Origin: Ensifer adhaerens
Lineage (GTDB): Bacteria > Pseudomonadota > Alphaproteobacteria > Rhizobiales > Rhizobiaceae
DNA: 64,000 nt
Reading direction: 5' to 3'
Assembly: GCF_013283195.1 (NCBI RefSeq)
Contig: NZ_JABEKT010000001.1
Span: 718,795 to 782,794, forward strand
Shown here: piece by piece, positions 44,475 to 53,808 of the stretch
Numbering within the stretch: position 1 is the stretch's first letter
Layout of the letters: each line of letters begins with the position of its first letter
The notes under the pieces: generated by a model
Told to the model about the DNA's origin: nothing
Database searches by the model: none
What the model saw: the letters and a program-made list of their open reading frames with translations, nothing else
Program-made: the position numbers and the translations under genes

Positions 44475-46088
44475 ATGCCTGTTTCGATTTCTCTCTCCCA
44501 CCTCTCTTGGTCCACGCCTGACGGCCGCAGCCTCTTTTCCGATCTGAACCTGACCTTCGGGCCGGGCCGCTCCGGCCTCGTCGGACGCAATGGCGTCGGC
44601 AAGAGCACGCTTTTGAAGTTGATTGCCGGATCGCTCCAGCCGCAAGCCGGTACCGTCTCCGTTGATGGCAGCCTCGGCATTCTGCGCCAGACGGTGCAGG
44701 TCGCCGATCATGAAACCGTTGCCGACCTCTTCGGTATTTCCGACGCACTGGCACTTCTCGGCCGCGCTGAGAACGGCACCGCCAGCATCGACGAGCTGTC
44801 GATTGCCGACTGGACGCTCGAGGCTCGGCTGGAAACCGCTTTGGCGCGCCTCGGTCTTGCGGCAGAAGCACGTACACCGCTGACATCGTTCTCGGGCGGG
44901 CAGCTGACACGGGCAAAGCTTGCCGCACTGGCTTTTGCCGATCCCGATTTCATTCTTCTCGACGAACCCACCAACAACCTGGATCGCGCCGGCCGCGAGG
45001 CGGTGATCGAGTTGATGGCCAACTGGCGCGGCGGCGCCGTCGTCGTCAGTCATGATCGCGAACTGCTCGACAGGATGGATGCGATCGTCGAGCTCACGTC
45101 TCTTGGCGCCACCAGCTATGGCGGGAACTGGAGCCTCTATCGTGAGCGCAAGGCGATCGAGCTCGCCTCTGCCCGGCACGATCTTGCCGATGCCGAACGA
45201 CGCCTTGCCGAGGTCGACCGCAAGACGCAGGAGATCGCGGAGCGCAAGGCCCGCAAGGACGGCGCCGGCCGTCGGAAGCGCGCCAAGGGCGATGAACCGC
45301 TGCTGTTGCTCGATGCTCGGAAGGAGCGCAGCGAGAAGACCGGCGGCGACAATGCGCGCCTTGCCGAACGCCGGCGCGACCAGGCGCTCGGCGATCTCGC
45401 AACGGCCCGCGACCGCATCGAGATCCTGCAGCCGTTTTCGGTGCGGCTCCCTTCGACGGGGCTACCCCCCGGCCGAATCGTTCTACAGGTTGACGATGTC
45501 AGCGCCGGCTATGTCACCAACCACCCGGTGCTCGCCGATCTTTCCCTGACGATATCAGGGCCGGAACGGGTGGCGATCACCGGCCGCAACGGTTCGGGCA
45601 AGACGACGTTGCTGTCGCTGATATCGGGCAGGCTTGCACCGTGGTCGGGTCATGTCAGGATCCTGACGGACTTTGCCATGCTCGATCAGCAGGTGAGCCT
45701 GCTCGATCCGGAGATCTCGATCCGCGACAATTTTCGTCGGCTCAATCCCGGGGCGGGCGAAAATGCCTGCCGCGCGGTGCTCGCGCGCTTCATGTTCCGC
45801 GCCGACACGGCGCTTCAGCGCGTCTCCAGCCTCAGCGGCGGCCAGATGCTGCGGGCGGGACTTGCCTGCGTGCTTGGTGGCGAACGCCCGCCACCGCTCC
45901 TGATCCTCGACGAGCCGACAAACCATCTCGATATCGATTCCATCGAGACGGTGGAGGCGGGGCTGCGGGCTTACGACGGCGCACTTATCGTCGTCAGCCA
46001 CGACGAGCCGTTCCTGGAGGCGATCGGCATTACGCGTCGGGTTGATCTATTCGGAGTGTCGGAGGGCCGCCGCACCGTTGCCCGTTAG
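44475..46088 (+). CDS. ABC-F family ATP-binding protein
   Basis: 537 residues with two ABC ATPase domains and no membrane segment, as in soluble ABC-F translation or antibiotic-protection factors. Walker A sites are GRNGVGKSTLL and GRNGSGKTTLL, signatures FSGGQLTRAKLA and LSGGQMLRAGLA, and Walker B regions ILLDEPTNNLDR and LILDEPTNHLDI. The linker is rich in charged helices (ERKARKDGAGRRKRAKG). Start at 44475 keeps the first strand intact. Which ABC-F subgroup it is cannot be told from sequence alone. Confidence 0.88.
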   Translation: MPVSISLSHLSWSTPDGRSLFSDLNLTFGPGRSGLVGRNGVGKSTLLKLIAGSLQPQAGTVSVDGSLGILRQTVQVADHETVADLFGISDALALLGRAENGTASIDELSIADWTLEARLETALARLGLAAEARTPLTSFSGGQLTRAKLAALAFADPDFILLDEPTNNLDRAGREAVIELMANWRGGAVVVSHDRELLDRMDAIVELTSLGATSYGGNWSLYRERKAIELASARHDLADAERRLAEVDRKTQEIAERKARKDGAGRRKRAKGDEPLLLLDARKERSEKTGGDNARLAERRRDQALGDLATARDRIEILQPFSVRLPSTGLPPGRIVLQVDDVSAGYVTNHPVLADLSLTISGPERVAITGRNGSGKTTLLSLISGRLAPWSGHVRILTDFAMLDQQVSLLDPEISIRDNFRRLNPGAGENACRAVLARFMFRADTALQRVSSLSGGQMLRAGLACVLGGERPPPLLILDEPTNHLDIDSIETVEAGLRAYDGALIVVSHDEPFLEAIGITRRVDLFGVSEGRRTVAR

Positions 46089-46109
46089 AGGTGGACGGTC
46101 TGGGCTCGG

Positions 46110-47012
46110 CTACTGAGCCCACTTCACGTCACCGGTGAAGGCGATCGTCAGCCAGCGGTCGCGCCCGGCCTCGCCGATCTCCGTGCCGATCTCGGCGCGG
46201 ATCGCATCGAGGCTCGCAAGCGTCTCCACTTTGGTGTCGGCCGATCCGATCAGATAGATCTCGATCAGCCGGGCGCGGCCGACCTTGGCGACATAGGTGC
46301 GGTAGTCGGCAAAGCCGTGGCGGCTGGCAGCGCCCCGGGCGGCCTCACGCACTTTTTCGTCCAGCTCGGCCGGCGCCACGAGGAAGATTTCCTTCAGTGC
46401 GGCATAGACCGTTTTCAGCGGCAGCGGGATCAGGCAGAGCGTCAGGACCACCAGGATCGCCGGGTCGGCATAGGGCGTCCAGCTTTCATAGGCCGTGCCC
46501 TTCAGCATCGCGGCGACGACGAAGGCGGCGAGCAGGGCTGCGGTGATCGTGCCGGACATCGCCCAGGCGCGCACATCCAGTGCCAGGAATTCCGAGCCGA
46601 TCGTGCGGTTGGCGCGCCGGCCGTAGAAAAACATCACGATGCAGATGACGACGACGACGGCGGCATAGGCGATCGCCCAGTCGAAGGCGAGTTCGCGCCC
46701 GCCTGTCAGCAGCGAGTCGACCGCGTTGATCAGCGCGTAGAAGGAAAGCGTGGCGAGCAGCCCGGCATTGAGCAGCAGCACCATCGGCTCGATATGCCAG
46801 AACCCCATCTGGAAGCGGCTGCTTTCCCTCGGGATCAGTCGCGTCACACCGAGCGCCAGCAGCGTCATGGCGGCGTCGACAGCGGAAAACACCCCGTCGA
46901 ACACGATCGACACCGATCCGGACAAAAGGCCGAAGAGCACGCCTGTCGCACCGACGACAATGGTTGCAGCGATCGATCGCTTGAGGACGGTTTGTTCGGT
47001 GGCGGTGGTCAT
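46110..47012 (-). CDS. cation diffusion facilitator family transporter, atypical metal site
   Basis: 300 residues, six membrane helices then a cytosolic C-terminal domain. Helix 2 keeps the acidic pair in FDGVFSAVDAAM. Helix 5, where zinc or manganese CDFs carry HxxxD or DxxxD, reads LDVRAWAMSGTITAALL and lacks the usual second pair. It may use another ion, or not be a classical metal exporter. Convergent with the ABC-F gene, whose stop is 22 bases away. Confidence 0.82.
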   Translation of the reverse strand: MTTATEQTVLKRSIAATIVVGATGVLFGLLSGSVSIVFDGVFSAVDAAMTLLALGVTRLIPRESSRFQMGFWHIEPMVLLLNAGLLATLSFYALINAVDSLLTGGRELAFDWAIAYAAVVVVICIVMFFYGRRANRTIGSEFLALDVRAWAMSGTITAALLAAFVVAAMLKGTAYESWTPYADPAILVVLTLCLIPLPLKTVYAALKEIFLVAPAELDEKVREAARGAASRHGFADYRTYVAKVGRARLIEIYLIGSADTKVETLASLDAIRAEIGTEIGEAGRDRWLTIAFTGDVKWAQ

Positions 47013-47248
47013 GATCTTGTATTCACTCCTGTTTCGACGCGGTGCTTAGGCGGTGCCGGTGACGAAATGGTGACGGTGATCGCACAGATGGCAGGATGGT
47101 AGCGTTTGGCGTGAGCAAGCGAAAGCGACAGGAGCGCTCTCTTGCGGTCATGGTGTGAGGCATCCGCCGGCGAACGGAGGCTACGTAGATCGGCGAGTAT
47201 CTACGGGGGCGTTGCTGCGGGTGTCAGGGCGCGGGAGCCGGCCTCGTC

Positions 47249-48517
47249 TTACGCAAGTTGACCCAGTCGCATGAGATCCCCGCCCATGGCGCCGCCATCG
47301 ACCGTGCCGGGACGTGCGGCTTGCGGGCGTGGCGGCGGCATGGAATGGCCGATCGCAAACAGGAGCGCGCTTGCCGCCGAAAGCAACGCGAACAACAGGA
47401 ACATGCCGGCGCCGCCGATCGCGCCAAGCGCCAGGCCGCCGATGAGCGGGCCAAGAAAATTGCCGAGCGAAGACAGCGAATGCGCGCCGAAATAGGTGCC
47501 GCGATTGCCGGCATTCGAAATGCCATCGACCAGCACATATTCTGAGGGCACGACCAGCACCTCGCCGATGGTGAAGAGGATCATCGAGGCGATGAGCATT
47601 TCCATCCCGGACGAGGCTGCAAAGCCGATTTCACCCAAAAGGAACAGCAGGCAACCGAGCGAGAGCGCTGGCAGCGCGCCACTCCGCTCGATGACGAAGC
47701 GGGCAGGCGTGCTGGCGATCAGCACGGTCGCGGCATTGGTCGATACGAGGAGCGCGAAGAGCGTGACGCCGTCTTCGAAACCGGTGTTCAGATATTGCGA
47801 CAACGTCACCGACCACTGACCATGCACGGCCAGGAGCAGGGTGCCGCCGATGACGAAGAAGACCAGGCGGCGGTCGCGCAAGGCGGCGACGAGCCCACGC
47901 CAGCCAGCGGTGGCCGGGGAAGCCGTCCCGGTCTCTGCCACCGGCCTGTTGTTGGCTTCGGGCACGGTGAAGAACAGCACGAGGCCGAAGGCGGCGTGCA
48001 TGAATCCAGCAATGACGAACAGCGTCGCATAGGCAGCCCCGATCCAGACACCGATCAGGGGACCGACGGCCCAGCCGGCATTGATGGCGAGGTAGCGCCA
48101 GGAAAACACCCGCAGGCGCAGATGCGCCGGTGCGGCATCGCTCATCAAGGCACGCGACACCGGCTCGTAGACGGCGGCAGCGACCGCGGAAACGATGTGC
48201 GCCAGCGCGAAGGCGGCGATCGACTGCGCCAGTCCGAGCCCGGCGAGCGCCAGTCCGGCCATGCAAAGTGCCGCAGTCAGCATGCCCTTTCGGCCGATGC
48301 GGTCCGACAGCGTGCCGGCAAAGGGGCTGACGATGGCACCAAGGAGCGGACCCGCGCCGATCAAGGCGCCGATGCCGGCCGGGCTGAGCCCGAAATCCTT
48401 TTGCAGGCGGATCGCGAGGAACGTCAGGCTCATGCCTTTGGCAATCGTCACCACGCCGGAGCCGGCGATGAGGAGCAGCGCAATCAGGCGACCGGCACGT
48501 TCGGAATAGGCATTCAT
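47249..48517 (-). CDS. MFS family transporter (efflux-like)
   Basis: 422 residues with about 12 hydrophobic helices. The loop 2-3 motif GTLSDRIGRKGMLTAAL (MFS motif A) and the central VPEANNRPVAETG linker are visible. Resembles drug or sugar efflux members. The start at 48515-48517 (MNAYSERAGRL) is chosen because the first helix follows directly; a longer frame to 48673 adds non-hydrophobic sequence. Substrate unknown. Confidence 0.85.
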   Translation of the reverse strand: MNAYSERAGRLIALLLIAGSGVVTIAKGMSLTFLAIRLQKDFGLSPAGIGALIGAGPLLGAIVSPFAGTLSDRIGRKGMLTAALCMAGLALAGLGLAQSIAAFALAHIVSAVAAAVYEPVSRALMSDAAPAHLRLRVFSWRYLAINAGWAVGPLIGVWIGAAYATLFVIAGFMHAAFGLVLFFTVPEANNRPVAETGTASPATAGWRGLVAALRDRRLVFFVIGGTLLLAVHGQWSVTLSQYLNTGFEDGVTLFALLVSTNAATVLIASTPARFVIERSGALPALSLGCLLFLLGEIGFAASSGMEMLIASMILFTIGEVLVVPSEYVLVDGISNAGNRGTYFGAHSLSSLGNFLGPLIGGLALGAIGGAGMFLLFALLSAASALLFAIGHSMPPPRPQAARPGTVDGGAMGGDLMRLGQLA

Positions 48518-48781
48518 CGCAGACACTCGCAGACTTGCGACCGCCGATGTTCGGTGACGAACGCCGGCGGCAGGGAGAGATCTCGTTTGCGCGATTACAC
48601 CCGTCGCGTGTGGGCGACAAGAGGTTGATTGTGGTGCAGTCAGCGGTTGCCGCGCGTGGATGCCGGTACCCACTGCGTTGTTGACCCGCCGGTCCGCCGC
48701 GCGAGAGGCAATGATGATCTGTCGGATCGTGGTCGCGGCAGGCTGTTCGGGGATGGGACGCGTTTGCCGGCCCGGGCACGC

Positions 48782-49252
48782 TTAGTCGTTCTTCATCCTT
48801 TGTTGCCATTGCGCATAGAGCGGCACTGCCTCGGCGTCGTCGACAGGATTATGGCGGAAGCGCATGGCCTGCTCACCCAAGGGTTTTGCCAGTTCGGCAT
48901 AGATGGCCGCCGTCGAGAGGCCATAAGGCTCGGCGTCGGCATTGGAATGGGCGTAGGCAATCTCGGTAATGCCGGCCATGCGCATGGCCGCAAGGCACAT
49001 CGGGCAGGGCTGGCCGCTGGCATAGATAGCGACTCCTTCAAGGCGGGGAGAGCCGAGGCGCTGGGCCGCCGCGCGAAGGGCGTTCATTTCGGCATGCGAT
49101 GTCGGATCCCCGGTCTCAAGCATCCGGTTGACGCCTTCGGCAATCACCTCGCCGTTGCGGACGGCAACCGCGCCGAAGGGCCGGCCGCCTTTTTCGATGT
49201 TGGCGCGGGCAAGGGCGATGGCCTCGCGGAGAAAGCGCTTTTCCTGATCCAT
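48782..49252 (-). CDS. nucleoside deaminase (guanine/cytidine deaminase-like)
   Basis: 156-residue CDA-fold zinc enzyme: HAEMNALRAAA supplies the zinc His and catalytic Glu and PCPMCLAAMR the two zinc Cys. GRPFGAVAV is the family N-terminal element, with substrate likely guanine or a related base rather than tRNA adenosine. The ATG at 49250-49252 has GGAGGGG nearby; an in-frame ATG at 49268-49270 overlaps the ankyrin stop (ATGA), also plausible. Probably cotranscribed with the ankyrin gene. Confidence 0.85.
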   Translation of the reverse strand: MDQEKRFLREAIALARANIEKGGRPFGAVAVRNGEVIAEGVNRMLETGDPTSHAEMNALRAAAQRLGSPRLEGVAIYASGQPCPMCLAAMRMAGITEIAYAHSNADAEPYGLSTAAIYAELAKPLGEQAMRFRHNPVDDAEAVPLYAQWQQRMKND

Positions 49253-49266
49253 ATCCCCTCCGGATT

Positions 49267-49950
49267 TCATGTGGCGCCAGCAGCGACGAGCAGTTTTTCC
49301 ATGTTGCCATAACCACGCTGGCGGGCATGGCTGAGCGGGCTCACGCCCTCGCCATCGGCCAGATTGACGTTTGCGCCGGCGTCGATCAGCAGCCGTACGA
49401 TCTGCGTGTGCTTTTCGCCGCCGGTGCCGAGGATGATCGCTTCGATCAGTGCCGTCCAGCCGAGCCGGTTGACGTGGTCGACATCGACGCCCGCCTCGAT
49501 CAGCGTCCTGACGGTTTCCACGTGACCGCGTTCGGCGGCCGGGATCAGCGCGGTGCCGCCGTAGCGGTTGGTGCTTTTCAGGTCGGCGCCGTTCTCAAGC
49601 GTCAGCTTGAGGATTTCAAGATGGCCGCGCGCGCCGGCATAGAGATAGGGGCTGTCCTGAATGTTGTCCTTCGCGTTGACATCCGCGCCGGCTTCTATGA
49701 GGGCGCGCGCCGCATCGACGCGGTTTTCGTGCGTTGCAACGAGCAAGGCGGTGGCGCCGCTTGCATCGCGCGCCTCCAGTGTCGCTCCGCGCTTGATCAG
49801 ATCATTGAGTTCGGCGGCATTGCCAGCTTGCGCCGCGGCAATCATTTCCTTTTCAAGCATGGCAGCTCCGGCAGAGGCGGGAAGGAAGGTCGAGGCGAAG
49901 AGGGAAGCCCCGAGCAGCCACCCGGTCGATGGTGATTTCATCGTTGTCAT
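49267..49950 (-). CDS. secreted ankyrin-repeat protein
   Basis: 227 residues: a signal peptide (STGWLLGASLFASTFLPASAGA, cleavage near residue 29) followed by about six ankyrin repeats with the TALLxA, GADVNAKD, GHLEILKLTLENGAD and GHVETVRTLIEAGVD patterns. Likely a periplasmic protein-interaction module; partner unknown. Close to the deaminase gene on the same strand, with possible translational coupling. ATG at 49948-49950 follows AGGA by 6 bases. Confidence 0.87.
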   Translation of the reverse strand: MTTMKSPSTGWLLGASLFASTFLPASAGAAMLEKEMIAAAQAGNAAELNDLIKRGATLEARDASGATALLVATHENRVDAARALIEAGADVNAKDNIQDSPYLYAGARGHLEILKLTLENGADLKSTNRYGGTALIPAAERGHVETVRTLIEAGVDVDHVNRLGWTALIEAIILGTGGEKHTQIVRLLIDAGANVNLADGEGVSPLSHARQRGYGNMEKLLVAAGAT

Positions 49951-50102
49951 TCCAGTCCTATGGCAGTCGTGTCTTCAGTCGGGCAAACGTCGCCCGGCTG
50001 AAGATTTACTGCATATCCCCTGAGACCGGCATCAAATTGCGGTGAAGGCCATCCTTCCCGGCAAGGCGCTTGAGTGGCAAGCCCGACGAGAAGTACGTCT
50101 AT

Positions 50103-50882
50103 TCAGAGCATCGATCGGCTGAGGCCGCCGTCGACTGGGAGCGCCACGCCGGTGACGTAGGCTGCCGGCCGCCCCGCCAGAAACGCGGCGGCGGCGCCGA
50201 ATTCCGCCGGCGTGCCGTAGCGGCCGATCGGAATGTCGGCCTGGCTGCGTGCGGCAACCGTGGCAATGTCGAGCCCTTCGCTCTCGGCGTCCATGCGGTC
50301 GAAGCTCAAGGTGCGGTCGGTCGCAAGCCGCCCCGGCAACAGCATGTTGACGGTGACGCCGTCGCCTGCGACTTCGCCGGCCAATGTCTTCAGCCAGCCG
50401 GCAACGGCACTTCGAAGCGCGTTGGACGCGGTCAGCCCCGGGATCGGTTCGCGGATACTGGTCGAGGCGACGGCAATGATGCGGCCAAAACCGCGCTCCC
50501 GCATGCCGGGCAGGACCCGGCCGGTGATGCGCATGCCGGCGAGCACCATGATCTCGAACTGCGTCCGCCAGAAGTCCGGCTCGATCGCGGATGCAAGCGA
50601 TGGCGGCGGTCCGCCGCCATTGAGGACGAGAATGTCGATCGCGCCGAAATCGGCGGAGAGCCGATCGAGCAGTCCGTCGAGGCTCTCTGGCTTGGAGAGA
50701 TCGAGCGCAAAACCGCGAGCGGTCGGGCTGATCTCGGCTGCGGCCTTTTCTGCGGATCCGGCGTCGCGGCCGGTCAGCGCCACGCCAACGCCTTCGGCGG
50801 CGAGTGCTTCGGCAATGCCGCGTCCAAGCCCCTTGCTGCCGCCGAGCACCAGCGCCTTCTTGCCTGCGATCCCGAGGTCCAT
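50103..50882 (-). CDS. SDR-family protein with a non-canonical catalytic site
   Basis: 259-residue Rossmann-fold protein. The nucleotide loop is GGSKGLGRGIAEAL and the strand-4 NNAG equivalent is LNGGGPPP. Where a classical SDR has Ser then YxxxK, this one reads ASTSIREPIPGLTASNALRSAV, so the Tyr-Lys pair is absent. This matches the BKR-like group whose members lack the tetrad. It may be a binding or structural protein or use another mechanism. Start at 50882 (MDLGIAGKK) has AAGGAAG upstream. Confidence 0.8.
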   Translation of the reverse strand: MDLGIAGKKALVLGGSKGLGRGIAEALAAEGVGVALTGRDAGSAEKAAAEISPTARGFALDLSKPESLDGLLDRLSADFGAIDILVLNGGGPPPSLASAIEPDFWRTQFEIMVLAGMRITGRVLPGMRERGFGRIIAVASTSIREPIPGLTASNALRSAVAGWLKTLAGEVAGDGVTVNMLLPGRLATDRTLSFDRMDAESEGLDIATVAARSQADIPIGRYGTPAEFGAAAAFLAGRPAAYVTGVALPVDGGLSRSML

Positions 50883-51002
50883 GGCTGTCTTCCTTCCCAT
50901 GCGATTTGTGTTGTTGCTTTTGGAGCCCGGCAGCAACGCGGCGTCAATGGGGTAGGCGGCGGAGCGAGCAATTCGGATCCGAGAGGGCGAGGGCCAAACG
51001 TC

Positions 51003-51032
51003 GAAAAGCCCGGCCGAAAACCGACCGGGCTT
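51003..51032 (-). terminator. Rho-independent terminator of the secreted Tyr/Gly-rich protein gene
   Basis: AAGCCCGG and CCGGGCTT arms around an 11-12 nt loop, followed by TTTTCG on the minus strand. It lies 25 bases past the stop at 51057. Confidence 0.75.
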
Positions 51033-51056
51033 CGTGCCCCTCGCCCTTGGCCGCCG

Positions 51057-51314
51057 TCAGCGGCAGACGCGGATGCGCTCGTAATAGACGTTGCCGTAGT
51101 GATCGTAGCGCCTGACCTTCTTGATGAAGCAGTAGGGCCGGTACTCGTAATAATCGCCGCCGTAGTAGCCATCGATATAGCCGATCTGGCCACTCCAGCC
51201 GTGGCCGTAGGAGCCGTTGCTGAAGCCGATGGTCACGCCGCCAGCCTGTGATGGCGCGGCAAAGGAGATGACTGCGGTGATTGCGAGGGCGGCTGCGATG
51301 ATGATCCTGCGCAT
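51057..51314 (-). CDS. 85-aa secreted tyrosine- and glycine-rich protein
   Basis: Signal peptide at residues 1-24 (MRRIIIAAALAITAVISFAA) with a typical cleavage near APSQA. The 60-residue mature part is rich in Tyr, Gly and Asp (YIDGYYGGDYYEYRP), with two cysteines (CFIKKVRR and C-terminal VCR) and a basic end. GGAGGAG precedes the ATG. Rhizobial genomes contain many such small Tyr/Gly-rich exported proteins; function unknown. Confidence 0.78.
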   Translation of the reverse strand: MRRIIIAAALAITAVISFAAPSQAGGVTIGFSNGSYGHGWSGQIGYIDGYYGGDYYEYRPYCFIKKVRRYDHYGNVYYERIRVCR

Positions 51315-51479
51315 GATGTTCTCTCCTCCAGAGGTCGGGATGAACTCCCTTCATCCATGAAAGGACGATCGCATGGGCTCAGAATATGCGCAGTTCCGAA
51401 TGGAACATGGGTTGCTGGAGGCCAGCAGAACGCAACGTGCTGCCGGCCTCCAGCTCTCCGGCGCACCGTCCGGGCGCGG

Positions 51480-51989
51480 TCAGGCACGAATGCGCGCCAT
51501 GGCGATGACGTCGGCAAGCACGCCGTTGCGCAGCGCATAGGCCCGATGCGTGCCTTCCGCTTCAAAGCCGGCCTTGCGATAAAGCGCGATTGCCGCCTCG
51601 TTATCGGTAAAGACGGTGAGTTCGATGCGGCTGATGCCGAGCCAGTTGTCGGCGGCATCGATCAGAGCCGTCAGCAGCGCCTTACCGATACCCTCGCCGC
51701 GATGGTTGTCGTCGACGCTGATGCCGAGCATGGCGGAGTGATACCGGCGTCCCTTGTTGCGGTGCAAACCGGCCATGCCGACGATCCGGTCGTCGCGCTC
51801 GGCGACGATCACCGTGCTGTCCTCCGACAGGCCCTCCAGCCACTTGCGTGTCTGCTCCGGGGTCGAATAGGGCAGTCTTAGCGTGCCGGAGCGGATGCCC
51901 GGCTGGCTCATCAGTGCGGCGATCGCTTCCCAGTCGACAACGCGCGCCGCTCGGATCCTGAATGTCGGGGAGGGGGTTCCTTCGGTCAT
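51480..51989 (-). CDS. GNAT family N-acetyltransferase
   Basis: 169-residue acetyl-CoA-dependent acyltransferase. The acetyl-CoA loop is DDNHRGEGIGKALLTALI; the preceding strand is GMAGLHRNKGRRYHSAMLGI and the C-terminal ALYRKAGFEAEGT is typical of RimJ/PhnO-like members. Substrate unknown. The start at 51987-51989 follows GAGGAAACA; an upstream in-frame ATG is less likely. Confidence 0.87.
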   Translation of the reverse strand: MTEGTPSPTFRIRAARVVDWEAIAALMSQPGIRSGTLRLPYSTPEQTRKWLEGLSEDSTVIVAERDDRIVGMAGLHRNKGRRYHSAMLGISVDDNHRGEGIGKALLTALIDAADNWLGISRIELTVFTDNEAAIALYRKAGFEAEGTHRAYALRNGVLADVIAMARIRA

Positions 51990-52229
51990 TGTTTCCTCTG
52001 CCTTTAAGGTTCCGAGGAAACAGGACCACACCCTGCTCGCCTCGGCAGGGTTGGTCGGGGGACAGTCCGCTTAGCGCAAATGGTCTCCCGCACACCCCAG
52101 GGCGTGCGTGCAAAGCACCATTGCGATCATCGAACGATTGTCCATCCCGCAACGATAACAAGAGGCAGGGGAATTGCAAGCCGGTCGAGCGACCCGCCTG
52201 CGGTTGTCGATCAGGTCACCTGATGTCGA

Positions 52230-53804
52230 TCAGGTCACCTGCCAGGCGATATAGACGAGCGTGGCGGCAATCAACCACAGGGCAATCCGGCCGGACCGCG
52301 TGTGGCGCGCCTCGGCCTTCCCGATGGCATGCGCCGTCTCTGCATCGAAACGCAGGCCATTTTCGCTCATGGCCATGATGTCGCTCGAGAACTTTTCCGT
52401 GCGCGCGGCGATTTCGGGGGCCGCTTCGGCCAGCCGAAGGGCCGCATGCAGGCCGTCGCGCAGGTCGGTGACGATCCGCTTCGGTCCGAGATTGTCGCGG
52501 ATCCACTTGCCGACGACAGGCTCGGAAGCCTTCCACATGTTGAAGCGCGGATTGAGCGTGCGTGCGACGCCCTCGACGACGACCATGGTCTTCTGCAGCA
52601 TGACCAGTTCCGGCCGTGTCTGCATGTCGAAAAGTTCGGTGACTTCGAAGAGAAGAGTCAGCAGCTTCGCCATCGAGATGGTTTCGGCCGGTTGGCCGTG
52701 GATCGGTTCGCCGATGGCGCGGATCGCCTGGGCGAAGCTGGCCGCATCGTGATGCGACGGCACGTAGCCCGCCTCGAAATGCACGTCGGCGACACGCTGG
52801 TAATCGCGAGTGATGAAGCCGAACAGGATTTCGGCAAGGAACCGGCGCTCCTTCTTGCCGAGACGGCCGACGATGCCCATGTCGACGGCGACGATATGGC
52901 CGGCGTCATCGACGAACAGGTTGCCCTGGTGCATGTCGGCATGGAAGAAACCGTCGCGCAGCGTATGGCGCAGGAAAGACTGGATCAGTGTATCGGCGAG
53001 CGCGTCGAGGTCGTGGCCCGCCGCCTTAAGCCCGTCGATATCCGACATCTTGACGCCGTCGATCCACTCCATGGTGACGACGTCACGGCCGGTGCGCTCC
53101 CAGTCGACCTTCGGCACGCGAAAGCCGGAATCCTCTTTGGTGTTCTCGCCGAGTTCGGAAAGCGCTGCCGCTTCCAGCCGGAGATCCATTTCGATCTTGG
53201 TCGTCTGCTCCAGCGTCTTGGTGACTTCGACCGGTTTCAGGCGCCGCGTATGGGGCAGGAAACGTTCCTGCATATGACTGACGAGATACATCGCCTCGAT
53301 GTCGGAGGCGAAGCGTTGACGGATGCCGGGACGGATGACCTTGACGGCAACCTTGTGCGGTTGGCCGTCACGCATCACGATGGATGGGTGCACCTGGGCG
53401 ATCGAAGCGGCTGCCATCGGTTCGGAGAATTCGGCATAGAGGTCCTCGACCTTGCGACCGAGCGATCCCTCGATTGCGGCTTTCGCTTCGCTTTGCGGGA
53501 AGGTCGCCATCTGGTCCTGCAGCAGCGACAGGTCGGCTGCAAATTCCGCGCCGACGACATCCGGTCGGGTCGCCAGGAACTGGCCGATCTTCACATAAGA
53601 CGGGCCGAGGCGGGCAACGGCGCGCGACAGCCGGTCGCTGCGCTCCTCGCCCGGCACCTTGCGGCGGGCAAGAAGTCCGGCTGCCTTCTGGGCGAAGCGG
53701 GCAAAGGGCGGCAGATGTTCTGCCGGGACCGCCGAGACGACACCTTCGCGCACGAGAACCCAGCCGATCCGCGCGAGGCGGACATATGCTCCTGCAGTGC
53801 TCAT
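52230..53804 (-). CDS. ubiB: ubiquinone biosynthesis regulatory protein kinase-like UbiB
   Basis: Membrane-associated atypical kinase-like ATPase needed for ubiquinone synthesis. 524 residues. The UbiB-specific KxGQ motif is in YVKIGQFLATRPDV near residues 71-84, the catalytic-loop equivalent is FHADMHQGNLFVDD, and a C-terminal hydrophobic helix is IALWLIAATLVYIAW. Separated by 4 bases from ubiE on the same strand, so one transcript. Confidence 0.95.
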   Translation of the reverse strand: MSTAGAYVRLARIGWVLVREGVVSAVPAEHLPPFARFAQKAAGLLARRKVPGEERSDRLSRAVARLGPSYVKIGQFLATRPDVVGAEFAADLSLLQDQMATFPQSEAKAAIEGSLGRKVEDLYAEFSEPMAAASIAQVHPSIVMRDGQPHKVAVKVIRPGIRQRFASDIEAMYLVSHMQERFLPHTRRLKPVEVTKTLEQTTKIEMDLRLEAAALSELGENTKEDSGFRVPKVDWERTGRDVVTMEWIDGVKMSDIDGLKAAGHDLDALADTLIQSFLRHTLRDGFFHADMHQGNLFVDDAGHIVAVDMGIVGRLGKKERRFLAEILFGFITRDYQRVADVHFEAGYVPSHHDAASFAQAIRAIGEPIHGQPAETISMAKLLTLLFEVTELFDMQTRPELVMLQKTMVVVEGVARTLNPRFNMWKASEPVVGKWIRDNLGPKRIVTDLRDGLHAALRLAEAAPEIAARTEKFSSDIMAMSENGLRFDAETAHAIGKAEARHTRSGRIALWLIAATLVYIAWQVT

Positions 53805-53808
53805 AAGA

